Below are positions 35,333 through 43,079 of a stretch of 64,000 bases of DNA, in pieces. Every line of letters starts with the position of its first letter. Within the stretch, counting starts at the first letter, position 1. A model generated the notes under the pieces. That model had not been told where the DNA came from. It saw nothing but the letters and a program-made list of their open reading frames with translations, and did no database searches. Origin of the DNA: Actinoplanes siamensis (GTDB lineage Bacteria; Actinomycetota; Actinomycetes; Mycobacteriales; Micromonosporaceae). The stretch spans positions 62,001 through 126,000 of the forward strand of contig NZ_BOMW01000032.1 in the NCBI RefSeq assembly GCF_016862395.1. The letters run 5' to 3'. The position numbers were made by a program, and so were the translations under genes.

Positions 35333-36046
35333 TCAGGCGCGCGGGCGGGCGTATCGGAGGAACAACATGTCCTCCCGGGTCAGCGCATGCCGCAACGTCA
35401 TCGCCCGCGGCGGCGCCGCCGCCGGGCCGTGCGCGATCCGCCCGGCCGCCCCACCGGCCAGCAACGGCGCCACCGTGAGGCACAGCTCGTCGACCAGGTC
35501 CGCGGCGATCATCGAGCCGAGCAGGCCCGGCCCGCCCTCGCAGAGCAGCTGGGTGGCCCCGCGCCGGTGCAGCAGCCGCACCCCGGCGGCCAGGTCGACC
35601 CGGCCGTCGCCGATCGGGACGACCTCGGCCACCTCGGCGACCGGCGCGGCGACCGGCGCGGCGCGGTGGGTCAGCACGATCGGCCGGACCGGCGCGTCCG
35701 AGAAGACCAGTTGCGCCGGGTCCAGGTGGAGCGAGCCGGAGACGATCACCATGAGCGGGAACTCCGGCAGCCCGTGCGCCGTCCGCCAGGCCCGGGCCGC
35801 GGGGGTGAGGCGCAGCGCGTCGTACCGTTCGGCCCGGACCGTCCCGGCCGCGACCACCAACGCGTCACAGACCATCCGGAGGGTGTCGAAGACCTCCTTG
35901 TCGCCCGGGCCCTGCAGCCCGGCGGAGAGGCCGTCGACGGTGACCGCGCCGTCCGCGCTGGCGATGAAGTTCACCCGCAGGGTGGGCCGGTCCAGCCGCG
36001 GATAGAGGCCGGCCAGCTCCTCCGGATCGGTGGGGAGCGTCCTCAC
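35333..36046 (-). CDS. RibD-C-like pyrimidine/dihydrofolate-type reductase
   Basis: A 237-residue NADPH-dependent reductase of the RibD C-terminal/DHFR-like fold: LRVNFIASADGAVTVDG at the front, VAAGTVRAERYD, and the cofactor motif CEGGPGLLGSMIAADLVDELCL. Without a deaminase domain it is not complete RibD; close families include pyrimidine reductases and Rv2671-like enzymes. GTG 36046 overlaps the stop of a 39-codon Cys-rich gene as GTGA, which fixes the start. Confidence 0.85.
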   Translation of the reverse strand: MRTLPTDPEELAGLYPRLDRPTLRVNFIASADGAVTVDGLSAGLQGPGDKEVFDTLRMVCDALVVAAGTVRAERYDALRLTPAARAWRTAHGLPEFPLMVIVSGSLHLDPAQLVFSDAPVRPIVLTHRAAPVAAPVAEVAEVVPIGDGRVDLAAGVRLLHRRGATQLLCEGGPGLLGSMIAADLVDELCLTVAPLLAGGAAGRIAHGPAAAPPRAMTLRHALTREDMLFLRYARPRA

Positions 36047-36162
36047 GGGCCGGGCGGCCCGGTCACCGGCGGGACCGGCCGGGGCTCGCGGTGCTGGCAG
36101 TCGCACCACGATCCGCCCTTGCAGTCGTCGTGCCGGCGCTCCCGGCAAGCCGCGCAGATCAT
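36043..36162 (-). CDS. 39-residue Cys-rich small protein coupled to the reductase
   Basis: A tiny gene from ATG 36162 to TGA 36043-36045. It begins MICAACRERRHDDCKGGSW and has five cysteines (3, 6, 14, 20, 22) plus His11 and His24, a spacing that could bind zinc, then a Pro-rich tail. The GTGA overlap with the reductase start, an orderly Cys pattern and third-position GC bias argue it is real. I do not know a named family. It may be a metal-binding partner of the reductase. Confidence 0.65.
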   Translation of the reverse strand: MICAACRERRHDDCKGGSWCDCQHREPRPVPPVTGPPGP

Positions 36163-36416
36163 GCCTCGACTCTAGAACCGGGACCCGCCGCCCACCCGCG
36201 CGACCGGCGGGACCCGCGCGGACCGCCCGGGCGACTGTCCGACACCCGACAGCGGGCGGGAAAGCGGGAGTCCGATTTCTCTACTCCGAGTCGTTAAATC
36301 TGGCATATCCGGTACGGCTTGACGGCCGGGACACGGCCGTGCAATCGGTCGGAAACGCCGGATGGGCAGGGTGTTCACAGGACGGCGCGCCGGCTGTCCG
36401 CGACGGGAGGAGATAC

Positions 36417-37127
36417 ATGTTGCTGCGGGTTCGAGTCACCCTGCCGGACCGTCCCGGCGCCCTCGGCCAGGTCGCGCGCACCCTCGGTGTCGCCGGCGCG
36501 GACATCGTCCAGGTGGTGGTGCTGGAACGTCTCGGCGGCCGGGCCGTCGACGACTTCACCGTCGTCTGGCCGGGCGCGGCCCGCGTGGAGCGCCTGCTCG
36601 CCGGACTGGCCGCGATCCCGGGCGTCCAGGTCGACGGGGTGTGGAAGGCGATCGGCGCCCCGGTCAGCGGCGGCCACGACGCCGAGCTGCTCGCCCAGGT
36701 CGCGGCGAACCCGTCGGACGGCCTGGCCACCCTGGTCGACGCGATGCCCGGCCTGCTCGCCGCGGACTGGGCGGCCGCCGCGGTGGTCCCGGCCGACTGG
36801 GCGGCGCGCAACGGCTCCCGCGCGACCGGCAACGAGCCCCGGGTGGCGTACGCGAGCTGGCGCGCCCCGTCCCCGCTGTACCTGCCCGAGGTCACCCCGC
36901 TGCGGGCCCGCGCGTTCGCCGAGCCCGGGGGCGCCCGGTACGCGGTCGCGCCGTTCGGCCGCGGCGGGCTGGTCCTGCTGATCGCCCGCGCCGACGACAA
37001 CGACCTGCCGGCCGCCGCGTTCCACGTGACCGAGGTCGATCGGGTGGCCCAGCTGGTGCGCGCCGCCGCGGTGATCCTGGGCGGCCGGCTGGACGTCGTG
37101 ACGCCCGCCACGACCGCCCAGGTGTGA
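36417..37127 (+). CDS. ACT-domain protein
   Basis: A 236-residue protein with an N-terminal ACT domain (MLLRVRVTLPDRPGALGQVARTLG, residues about 1-70) that would bind an amino acid or similar small ligand, followed by an unassigned alpha/beta region. No catalytic domain is recognisable. ATG 36417 follows GGGAGGAG. A second ACT protein with a GNAT domain lies downstream. Confidence 0.8.
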   Translation: MLLRVRVTLPDRPGALGQVARTLGVAGADIVQVVVLERLGGRAVDDFTVVWPGAARVERLLAGLAAIPGVQVDGVWKAIGAPVSGGHDAELLAQVAANPSDGLATLVDAMPGLLAADWAAAAVVPADWAARNGSRATGNEPRVAYASWRAPSPLYLPEVTPLRARAFAEPGGARYAVAPFGRGGLVLLIARADDNDLPAAAFHVTEVDRVAQLVRAAAVILGGRLDVVTPATTAQV

Positions 37128-37177
37128 CGGTCTTAACCAGGAAATCGCTGCTGAAGGCAATATCGACGCAACAACGC

Positions 37178-37217
37178 CGGGGCACTCTGGAGACAGCCGA
37201 GCGAAAGGAGTGCCCCG
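37178..37217 (+). promoter_or_regulatory. Hairpin that hides the ribosome-binding site of the ACT-GNAT gene
   Basis: CGGGGCACTC (37178-37187) pairs perfectly with GAGTGCCCCG (37208-37217) around a 20-nt loop. The right arm includes most of the AAAGGAG site and ends one base before ATG 37219. A closed stem should block initiation. Opening by a ligand, protein or upstream ribosome would switch the gene on. Confidence 0.55.
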
Positions 37218-37218
37218 C

Positions 37219-38265
37219 ATGGCGTTGTGGCGGATCCGGGCCACGGTCGACGACCGCCCCGGCTACCTCTCCGTGCTGACCGCGAGTCTCGCCCTGAAAT
37301 CGGTGAACATCCTCGCCGTCCAGGTGCACACCACCGAGGGCGGCGCGGTCGACGACTTCCTGGTCGACGCGCCGGACACGATGACCGAGGCGGCCCTGCT
37401 GGGCGCGGTGGCCAAGGGCCGCGGCCGGGACGCGTTCGTGACCCGTGCCGAGGCCCACGGCCTGGCCGACCAGCCCACCCGCGCGCTGGCCATGGCCGGC
37501 CGCCTGGTGCACGAGCCGGACGCGCTCGGCGAGACCCTGGTCACCCTGCTCGACGCGACGGACGTGCGCTGGCGCCCGCACCCGGCGTTCGACCGGCCCG
37601 GCGTGCACGGCGGCCGGATGACCCTGGCCGACCCGGCCGGCGGCTCGTACGAGGTGCTGCGGGCACTGCCCGCGTTCACCCCCGCGGAGTACGCGCGGGC
37701 CCAGGCGCTGGTCGAGCTCGCTGCCGGGGTGACCCGAAGGCAGCGGGAGACCGTGACGTTCCTGCTGCCCGACGGCGTCGAGGCCACCCTGCGCCCGGCG
37801 GTCGCCGAGGATCTGGCCGCCGTCCGTGAGCTGCACGACCGCTGCTCGGCCGGCACGCTGCGCCGGCGCTACCTGAGCGGCGGCGCCCCCTCCGAGGCCC
37901 GGCTGCGCCGGCTGCTGGAGCCGGCCGGCGGGACGACCCTGCTCGCGGTGGCGCCCGGCGGCCAGGTGGTCGCCATGGCCAGCCTGCTCGCCGAGGGCGA
38001 CCTGGGGGAGGTCGCGGTCCTGGTCGAGGACGACTGGCAGCGCCGCGGCCTGGGCACCGCCCTGCTGCGCCGGCTCCGGGCGCACGCCGGGCGCTCCGGC
38101 TTCGCGGCCGTGGTCGCGCACACCGGGGCGGACAACGTGGCGATGCTGCGCACCCTGCGTCGGCTCGGCCACGGCCCGCTGGAGCGGGACGGCGCGCTGG
38201 TCAGCGTCACGCTGCCGAGCGCCGGCCGGCAGGTCTCCGACGAGACCGCGGCCAAGTCGGGCTGA
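37219..38265 (+). CDS. ACT-GNAT fusion protein
   Basis: 348 residues: an N-terminal ACT domain (MALWRIRATVDDRPGYLSVL, about 1-70), a middle linker domain, and a C-terminal GNAT domain with acetyl-CoA loop WQRRGLGTALLRRL at about 275-288. In actinobacteria, regulatory-domain/GNAT fusions include amino-acid-sensing protein lysine acetyltransferases, so a ligand-controlled acetyltransferase is a fair guess. ATG 37219 has AAAGGAG eight nt upstream, inside a hairpin. Confidence 0.85.
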   Translation: MALWRIRATVDDRPGYLSVLTASLALKSVNILAVQVHTTEGGAVDDFLVDAPDTMTEAALLGAVAKGRGRDAFVTRAEAHGLADQPTRALAMAGRLVHEPDALGETLVTLLDATDVRWRPHPAFDRPGVHGGRMTLADPAGGSYEVLRALPAFTPAEYARAQALVELAAGVTRRQRETVTFLLPDGVEATLRPAVAEDLAAVRELHDRCSAGTLRRRYLSGGAPSEARLRRLLEPAGGTTLLAVAPGGQVVAMASLLAEGDLGEVAVLVEDDWQRRGLGTALLRRLRAHAGRSGFAAVVAHTGADNVAMLRTLRRLGHGPLERDGALVSVTLPSAGRQVSDETAAKSG

Positions 38266-38532
38266 CGAGGCTTAGCCGGCTGTCCAGAAGCGGGAGATCC
38301 CGGCTGCTCCGCCGGTTGGTGAGGCTTCCGCTGCCTCAGCGGGAGCGGAGGAGAGGGGTGGCGGCGGGTACTGGTTCAGACCCGCCGTCACCCAGGGGTC
38401 CACCCTTTACCGCCCCCGTGCTCGACGCGGGTCGCCGTCCACCCGCCCGGCACGACCCGCACCTACATCCGGCGGCGGCAGGCCGGGGGAGAACCGCGGC
38501 GGCTCCGGCTCGCGCGCCGGGGCGCAGGCGGT

Positions 38533-39018
38533 GCGGTCGCCGAGCGGGGTGCCCGGCCGCGGGTCGAGGACGTTCGGCGGCACCTCGTGCGGGTCCAGCT
38601 CGGCCGGCTGGGCGGCGAACTCGGCCCGCTGCTCGACGGTCTCGCCCTGCCCGGGGATGCCGCCGCCGCAGACCTCCCCGCCGGGCTCGCGGACCACGGT
38701 CAGCGCGCTCCAGTGTCCTTCCCACGAATGGGTGGTCACCACGTGGGGGAACAACGACCGGCACGTCCCGGACGCGAACAGCGCCGGCCGGGAGCAGGAG
38801 TGGCAGTCCTCCGGGCAGCCGCCGGCCCTGAGCGAGACGATCCCCTCGGCCTCGGCCTCGACCTCCCGGCCGCACCACTTCATCCGCACGTCGGGGGCGA
38901 GCCGCGCGAGCTACGTCAGGTCCTCGCCGGGCAGGCGCCGGATCCGGAGGATCTCGGCCTGATCGAGGCCGCCGCCGTCGAGGACACGGGCACGTGCCCG
39001 GTCGAGGGTCCGGGGCAT
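38533..39018 (-). pseudogene. bioB: Biotin synthase, decayed (stop plus internal deletion)
   Basis: Reading from ATG 39018, biotin synthase sequence is clear: MPRTLDRARARVLDGGGL, then after an in-frame TAG, APDVRMKWCG and the radical-SAM cluster CPEDCHSCS. At ALFAS the sequence jumps straight to PHVVTTHSWEGHW and GETVEQRAEFAAQ, skipping roughly 90 residues of the barrel, and it ends after NVLDPRPGTPLGDR without the C-terminal third. The remaining frame cannot encode an enzyme. Divergent from the bioF remnant. Confidence 0.85.
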
Positions 39019-39085
39019 GTCCGTACCCTACAGACTCTCCGGCCCGGCAGGGACTGCCGGAGGTGGGTGGTAGTTTCCGGTTCTC

Positions 39086-39373
39086 GTGATCTCTGGGGGC
39101 GTCTTGGCGGACTGGTTGGAGTCGCTCGATCGCCTGGCCCGCGAACGGGCCGAGGCGGGGCTCACCCGTCAGCCGCGGCCGGCCGGCGCCGCGGCGGCCG
39201 GCGTGGCCGGGCGTCCGGACGTCGTCGTCACCGCCACGCTCTCCGAGTCGTTGGGTGGCGCGGGCGGGATGGTCGCCGGTGCCGAGCCGGTGATCCGGTA
39301 CCTGGTCGACGCGGGCGTGCCCGAGGCGGACTTCGCCCGGGCCCTGGACGTGATCGTGGAGTGCGCACCATGA
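39086..39373 (+). pseudogene. bioF: 8-amino-7-oxononanoate synthase, internally deleted
   Basis: A 95-codon frame that starts like BioF (LADWLESLDRLARERAEAGLTRQ) then jumps to the PLP-lysine region, DVVVTATLSESLGGAGGMVAG, where BioF has TLSKSLG: the catalytic Lys is Glu here. A short C-terminal piece (ADFARALDVIVECAP) follows. BioF is normally about 390 residues. The stop still overlaps the bioD start as ATGA, preserving the old bioF-bioD junction. Confidence 0.75.
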
Positions 39374-40689
39374 ACGCCAACCCTCCCCGGGCGGACCGCC
39401 CCTGGACGGACCGCGACCGAGCGGACCACGAGCGGACGAGCCGTCCCCGGACGGACCGCGAGCCGGCCGGCCGGCCGCGAGCGGACCGCTCCCGCGCCGA
39501 TCGTGACCGGCCGGGGGCCGCCTCCTACGCCGGGATCGCGGTCACCCCGCTGCCTCGTGGGTGGCGCAGTGGCGGGCACGGGCTACCCGTCCCGCCGCCG
39601 GCCCGGCTGCTCGATCGGGCCGATCCGCTGCCGGCCCACGGCGGCGGTCACCAGGCCACCGGTCCGGCCGGCTTCGCGGGCGCCGGGCGGTCGGCCGAGG
39701 GTGCTGGGCAGCCGGCCGGGGGCGTACTGTCGCAGGACGTGACCGCGCCTCATGCCGAGCCGGAAGCCGGGGAGCCCACCTCGGCCACCGACGCGCCGCC
39801 GGAGGCGGAGCCGATCTCGTCCGACGCTCCCCGCCCGGAGAACCACGGAGCCGGCGAATCGGAAGGATCCGATCTGTCGGAGGAGGGCCGGGCGCCGGAC
39901 GCCGCCGGGGCAGCGGCCGCGGCGCAAGCGCCGCCCTCGGTGGCGCCGCGCCGCCCCGCGGACCCCCGGGAGTGGCACGGGATCGTGCTGGTCACCGGCA
40001 CCGACACCGAGGTCGGCAAGACGATCACCACGGCTGCCGTGGCCGCCGCCGCGCAGGCCGCCGGGCTGCGGGTCGCAGTGCTCAAACCAGGGCAGACCGG
40101 CACGGTGACCGGCGCGCTGACCGACGCCGAGGTGGTCACCCGGCTCGCCGGGCCGGACACCGTGCGGACGCTCGCGGAATATCCGGAGCCGCTCGCCCCG
40201 CTCGCCGCGGCCAAGGTGGCCGAGCTGCCGCCGCTGGAGCTCCACGAGGTCGTCGACGTCATCCGGGCCGAGGCCGAGAAGCACGACCTGGTGCTGGTCG
40301 AGGGCGCCGGCGGCCTGCTGGTGCCGATGGGGCTGCGGCCGTCCGGGGAGGCCTGGACGTTCGCCGACCTGGCCACCACGCTCGGCGCGAACGTGCTGGT
40401 GGTGGCCCGCGCCGGCCGGGGCACGCTGAACCACACGGCGCTCACCCTGGAAGCGCTGAGCCGCCGCGGGGTGCGGGCCAAGGTGATCCTCGGCGCCTGG
40501 CCGGCCGAGCCCGATCTGGTGCACTGGGCCAACCTCAGCGAGCTGGTGCCGCACCTGGTCGGCGCCCTGCCGGCCGGCGCCGGATCGATGGACCCCGGTG
40601 TCTTCCGGCGCTCGGCCCCGGGCTGGCTGACTCCGGCGCTGCACGGCGTCCTGGATAATTGGCGAGTCTGGGCCGAGGAGGCGGGCTGA
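39370..40689 (+). CDS. bioD: Dethiobiotin synthetase with long N-terminal extension
   Basis: The C-terminal ~235 residues are a complete BioD: P-loop VTGTDTEVGKT, LKPGQTG, LVEGAGGLLVPMG. It would close the ureido ring of dethiobiotin using CO2 and ATP. Ahead of it are about 200 low-complexity residues, first Arg/Asp-rich (RADRPWTDRDRAD-like), then Gly/Pro/Ala-rich. High third-position GC supports translation, but GTG 39739 is an alternative start. Its biosynthetic neighbours bioB and bioF are broken. Confidence 0.8.
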   Translation: MNANPPRADRPWTDRDRADHERTSRPRTDREPAGRPRADRSRADRDRPGAASYAGIAVTPLPRGWRSGGHGLPVPPPARLLDRADPLPAHGGGHQATGPAGFAGAGRSAEGAGQPAGGVLSQDVTAPHAEPEAGEPTSATDAPPEAEPISSDAPRPENHGAGESEGSDLSEEGRAPDAAGAAAAAQAPPSVAPRRPADPREWHGIVLVTGTDTEVGKTITTAAVAAAAQAAGLRVAVLKPGQTGTVTGALTDAEVVTRLAGPDTVRTLAEYPEPLAPLAAAKVAELPPLELHEVVDVIRAEAEKHDLVLVEGAGGLLVPMGLRPSGEAWTFADLATTLGANVLVVARAGRGTLNHTALTLEALSRRGVRAKVILGAWPAEPDLVHWANLSELVPHLVGALPAGAGSMDPGVFRRSAPGWLTPALHGVLDNWRVWAEEAG

Positions 40690-40775
40690 CCGCTTCGGTC
40701 CCTGGCAACGATCACCTTCCACCCCTGGCGGCAGCCGCCGCGCAGTGCGCCCCTCCGACGTCGAGAGGTCCGAGA

Positions 40776-41621
40776 ATGACAAGCGAGGCCGGGTCGTTTC
40801 CGGATTTCCCGGCGCCGATCTCTCCGGGGCGCAACGCCGCCGAGCGGGCCGAGGCGATCAAGCACAGCGCGACGTTCACGCTGACGATCGACTGTGGCGG
40901 CGGCGGCATCAAGGGCTCGGTGCTCGACGAGGCCGGCACCATGCGGGCGCAGCCGATCCGGGTGCCCACGCCGTACCCGCTGCCTCCCGAGCTGTTCGTG
41001 AAGACCCTCGTCGACCTCGGCAGCCAGCTGCCGAACGCGGACCGGGTCACCGTGGGGATGCCCGGGATGATCCGGCACGGCGTGGTGGTGGCCACCCCGC
41101 ACTACGTGACCCGCAGCGGCCCGCGCACCAAGGTCGACCCGGAGCTGTTCGAGGCGTGGCGCGGGTTCGATGCCCGGACCGCGCTGGCCGAGGCCTTCGG
41201 GCTGCCCACGCTGGTGCTCAACGACGCCGAGGTGCACGGCGCGGGGGTGGTCGCGGGCACCGGCTTCGAGCTGGTGCTGACCCTCGGCACCGGGCTGGGC
41301 TGCGCGCTGTTCGACGGCGGCGAGCTGGCCCCGCACCTGGAGATGTCGCAGGCCCCGGTGCGCTGGGGGATGTCCTACGACACGTACATCGGCGAGCACG
41401 AGCGCCGCCGGCTGGGCGACGCGCTCTGGTCGCGCCGGGTCCGCAACGTGATCGAGGGGCTGCGCCCGGTCTTCCTCTGGGACCGGGTCTACCTGGGCGG
41501 CGGCAACTCCCGCCTGATCACCCCGGCCCAGCTGGCCCGGATGGGCGACGACGTGGTGGTGGTGCCGAACACGGCCGGCATCGTCGGCGGGGTACGGGCC
41601 TGGACGCTGGGGCAACGGTGA
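40776..41621 (+). CDS. ROK-family sugar kinase (polyphosphate glucokinase-like)
   Basis: A 281-residue ROK-fold kinase with phosphate-1 motif TLTIDCGGGGIKGSVLDE and LTLGTGLGCALFDGG. The sequence resembles actinobacterial polyphosphate/ATP glucokinases, although the sugar is not certain. Start ATG 40776. It overlaps the HAD gene by GTGA, so the two form an operon. Confidence 0.82.
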   Translation: MTSEAGSFPDFPAPISPGRNAAERAEAIKHSATFTLTIDCGGGGIKGSVLDEAGTMRAQPIRVPTPYPLPPELFVKTLVDLGSQLPNADRVTVGMPGMIRHGVVVATPHYVTRSGPRTKVDPELFEAWRGFDARTALAEAFGLPTLVLNDAEVHGAGVVAGTGFELVLTLGTGLGCALFDGGELAPHLEMSQAPVRWGMSYDTYIGEHERRRLGDALWSRRVRNVIEGLRPVFLWDRVYLGGGNSRLITPAQLARMGDDVVVVPNTAGIVGGVRAWTLGQR

Positions 41622-42346
41622 CACCGGCCGCGCTGCTGCTGGACTTCGGCGGGGTGCTCGCCGACGCGCCGCCGGTGGAGCGGACCGCCTCGCCCGAGCT
41701 GGTGCTGCGGGTCTTCAACCTGATCGGGGGCGCGCTCAGCCCCGGGCAGATCCAGCGGGCGTTCACCGAGGGCGGCGCGGCGTACGCCCGCTGGCGCGAC
41801 GAGGACCACCCGGACGAGCTGCCCCAGTCGGAGGTCTGGGAACGCTTCGTGATCCGGGACTGGCCGCCGGCCGCGCAGGTGAAGGTTCGGGGCGCGATCG
41901 CCCGGCTCAGCTACGACTGGGCGTGGCGCAACGGCTGGGCGCTGCGGCCGGGCATCCCGGAGGCGCTGGCGGCGTACTCGGCTGCCGGGGTCCCGTTGGC
42001 CGTGGTCAGCAACACGCTCAGCGGCGCCGCACACCGGGACTTCCTGGCCCGCGCCGGTGTGGGTGGCCTCTTCGCGGTGCAGATCTACAGCGACGAGGCA
42101 GGCGTCCGCAAGCCCAATCCGCAGATGATCTGGAACGCCACGGATGCTCTCGGGGTGCCGCCGGCGGACTGCTGGTTCGTCGGGGACAGCAGGCGACGGG
42201 ACGTGGCCTGCGCCCGGCGGGCCGACGTGGCCAGGGCGATCCTGATGCCGTCCGGCCGTCGCGACCCGGACGACCCGGCGATCAGTCCGGAGCCGGACGT
42301 GGTGGTCGAGGACGGTTTCGGGCTGGTGCGTCTGCTGTCCGCCTGA
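41618..42346 (+). CDS. HAD-superfamily hydrolase
   Basis: A 242-residue haloacid-dehalogenase-like phosphatase. Motif I is LLDFGGVLAD, motif II VVSNT, motif III lysine in GVRKPNP, motif IV FVGDSRRRDV. Likely a sugar- or nucleotide-phosphate phosphatase. Coupled to the ROK kinase gene (GTG 41618 inside its stop), so a linked substrate is possible. Confidence 0.88.
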   Translation: MTPAALLLDFGGVLADAPPVERTASPELVLRVFNLIGGALSPGQIQRAFTEGGAAYARWRDEDHPDELPQSEVWERFVIRDWPPAAQVKVRGAIARLSYDWAWRNGWALRPGIPEALAAYSAAGVPLAVVSNTLSGAAHRDFLARAGVGGLFAVQIYSDEAGVRKPNPQMIWNATDALGVPPADCWFVGDSRRRDVACARRADVARAILMPSGRRDPDDPAISPEPDVVVEDGFGLVRLLSA

Positions 42347-42364
42347 ACCTGCCCTCGCGGACGA

Positions 42365-42994
42365 TCAGACGACGACCTGCCACACCGAGGTACGCCGGAC
42401 CGTGCAGCTCTCCAGCGCCTCGGTCACCGGCACGTCGTAGGTGGCCCGCCGGACCAGCCCCTCCGGCAGGTAGGCCCGCCCCGGGTCGCCGACCAGCACC
42501 AGCGAGCCCCGGCCGGCTGCCCGCCGCAGGTAGGGCAGCACCCGCCCGGCCATCTCCCGGCTGTAGAAGACGTCGCCGGCGAGCACCACGCCGTACCGCT
42601 CGTCGGTGTCCAGCAGGTCGCCCTCCAGCGTCTCCACCGTCACCCCGTTGTCCGCGGCGTTGGCCGCGGCCGCGGCCAGCGACAGCGGGTCGATGTCGTT
42701 GGCGACCACCGGACGCGCCCCGGCCCGGGCCGCCGCGACCGCCACCAGGCCGGAGCCGGTGGCCAGGTCGAGCACGCTGCGCCCGGCGACCAGCTCCGGA
42801 TCGTCCAGCAGGTGCCGGGCCAGTGCCTGCCCGCCGGCCCAGGCGAACGCCCAGAACGGGGGCGGCTGCTCGGCGCCGCCGGCCTCGGTGGCCTCCCAGA
42901 GCGCGATCGGCTCCTCGGCCTGCCGGAGCCGGACCTCCGGGACGAACGGGACCGGGGCCAGGACGGTGTGGGCGCGTACGAAATCGAGGAGCAC
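42365..42994 (-). CDS. Class I SAM-dependent methyltransferase (METTL20/PrmA-like)
   Basis: A 209-residue Rossmann methyltransferase with SAM motif VLDLATGSGLVAVAAARAGA and VVANDIDPLSL. The overall shape (PFWAFAWAGGQALARHL ahead of the SAM motif) matches the ETFB-lysine/ribosomal-protein methyltransferase group often labelled PrmA-like. A protein substrate is likely but unknown. Confidence 0.82.
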   Translation of the reverse strand: MLLDFVRAHTVLAPVPFVPEVRLRQAEEPIALWEATEAGGAEQPPPFWAFAWAGGQALARHLLDDPELVAGRSVLDLATGSGLVAVAAARAGARPVVANDIDPLSLAAAAANAADNGVTVETLEGDLLDTDERYGVVLAGDVFYSREMAGRVLPYLRRAAGRGSLVLVGDPGRAYLPEGLVRRATYDVPVTEALESCTVRRTSVWQVVV

Positions 42995-43079
42995 CCGACG
43001 ATTGTGCCCTTTCCCTCAGATCCGTGATCCACCAGCCGAAGGGTCCGGCACAGGTACCTGAGTCGGGAGGGTGACGGGG

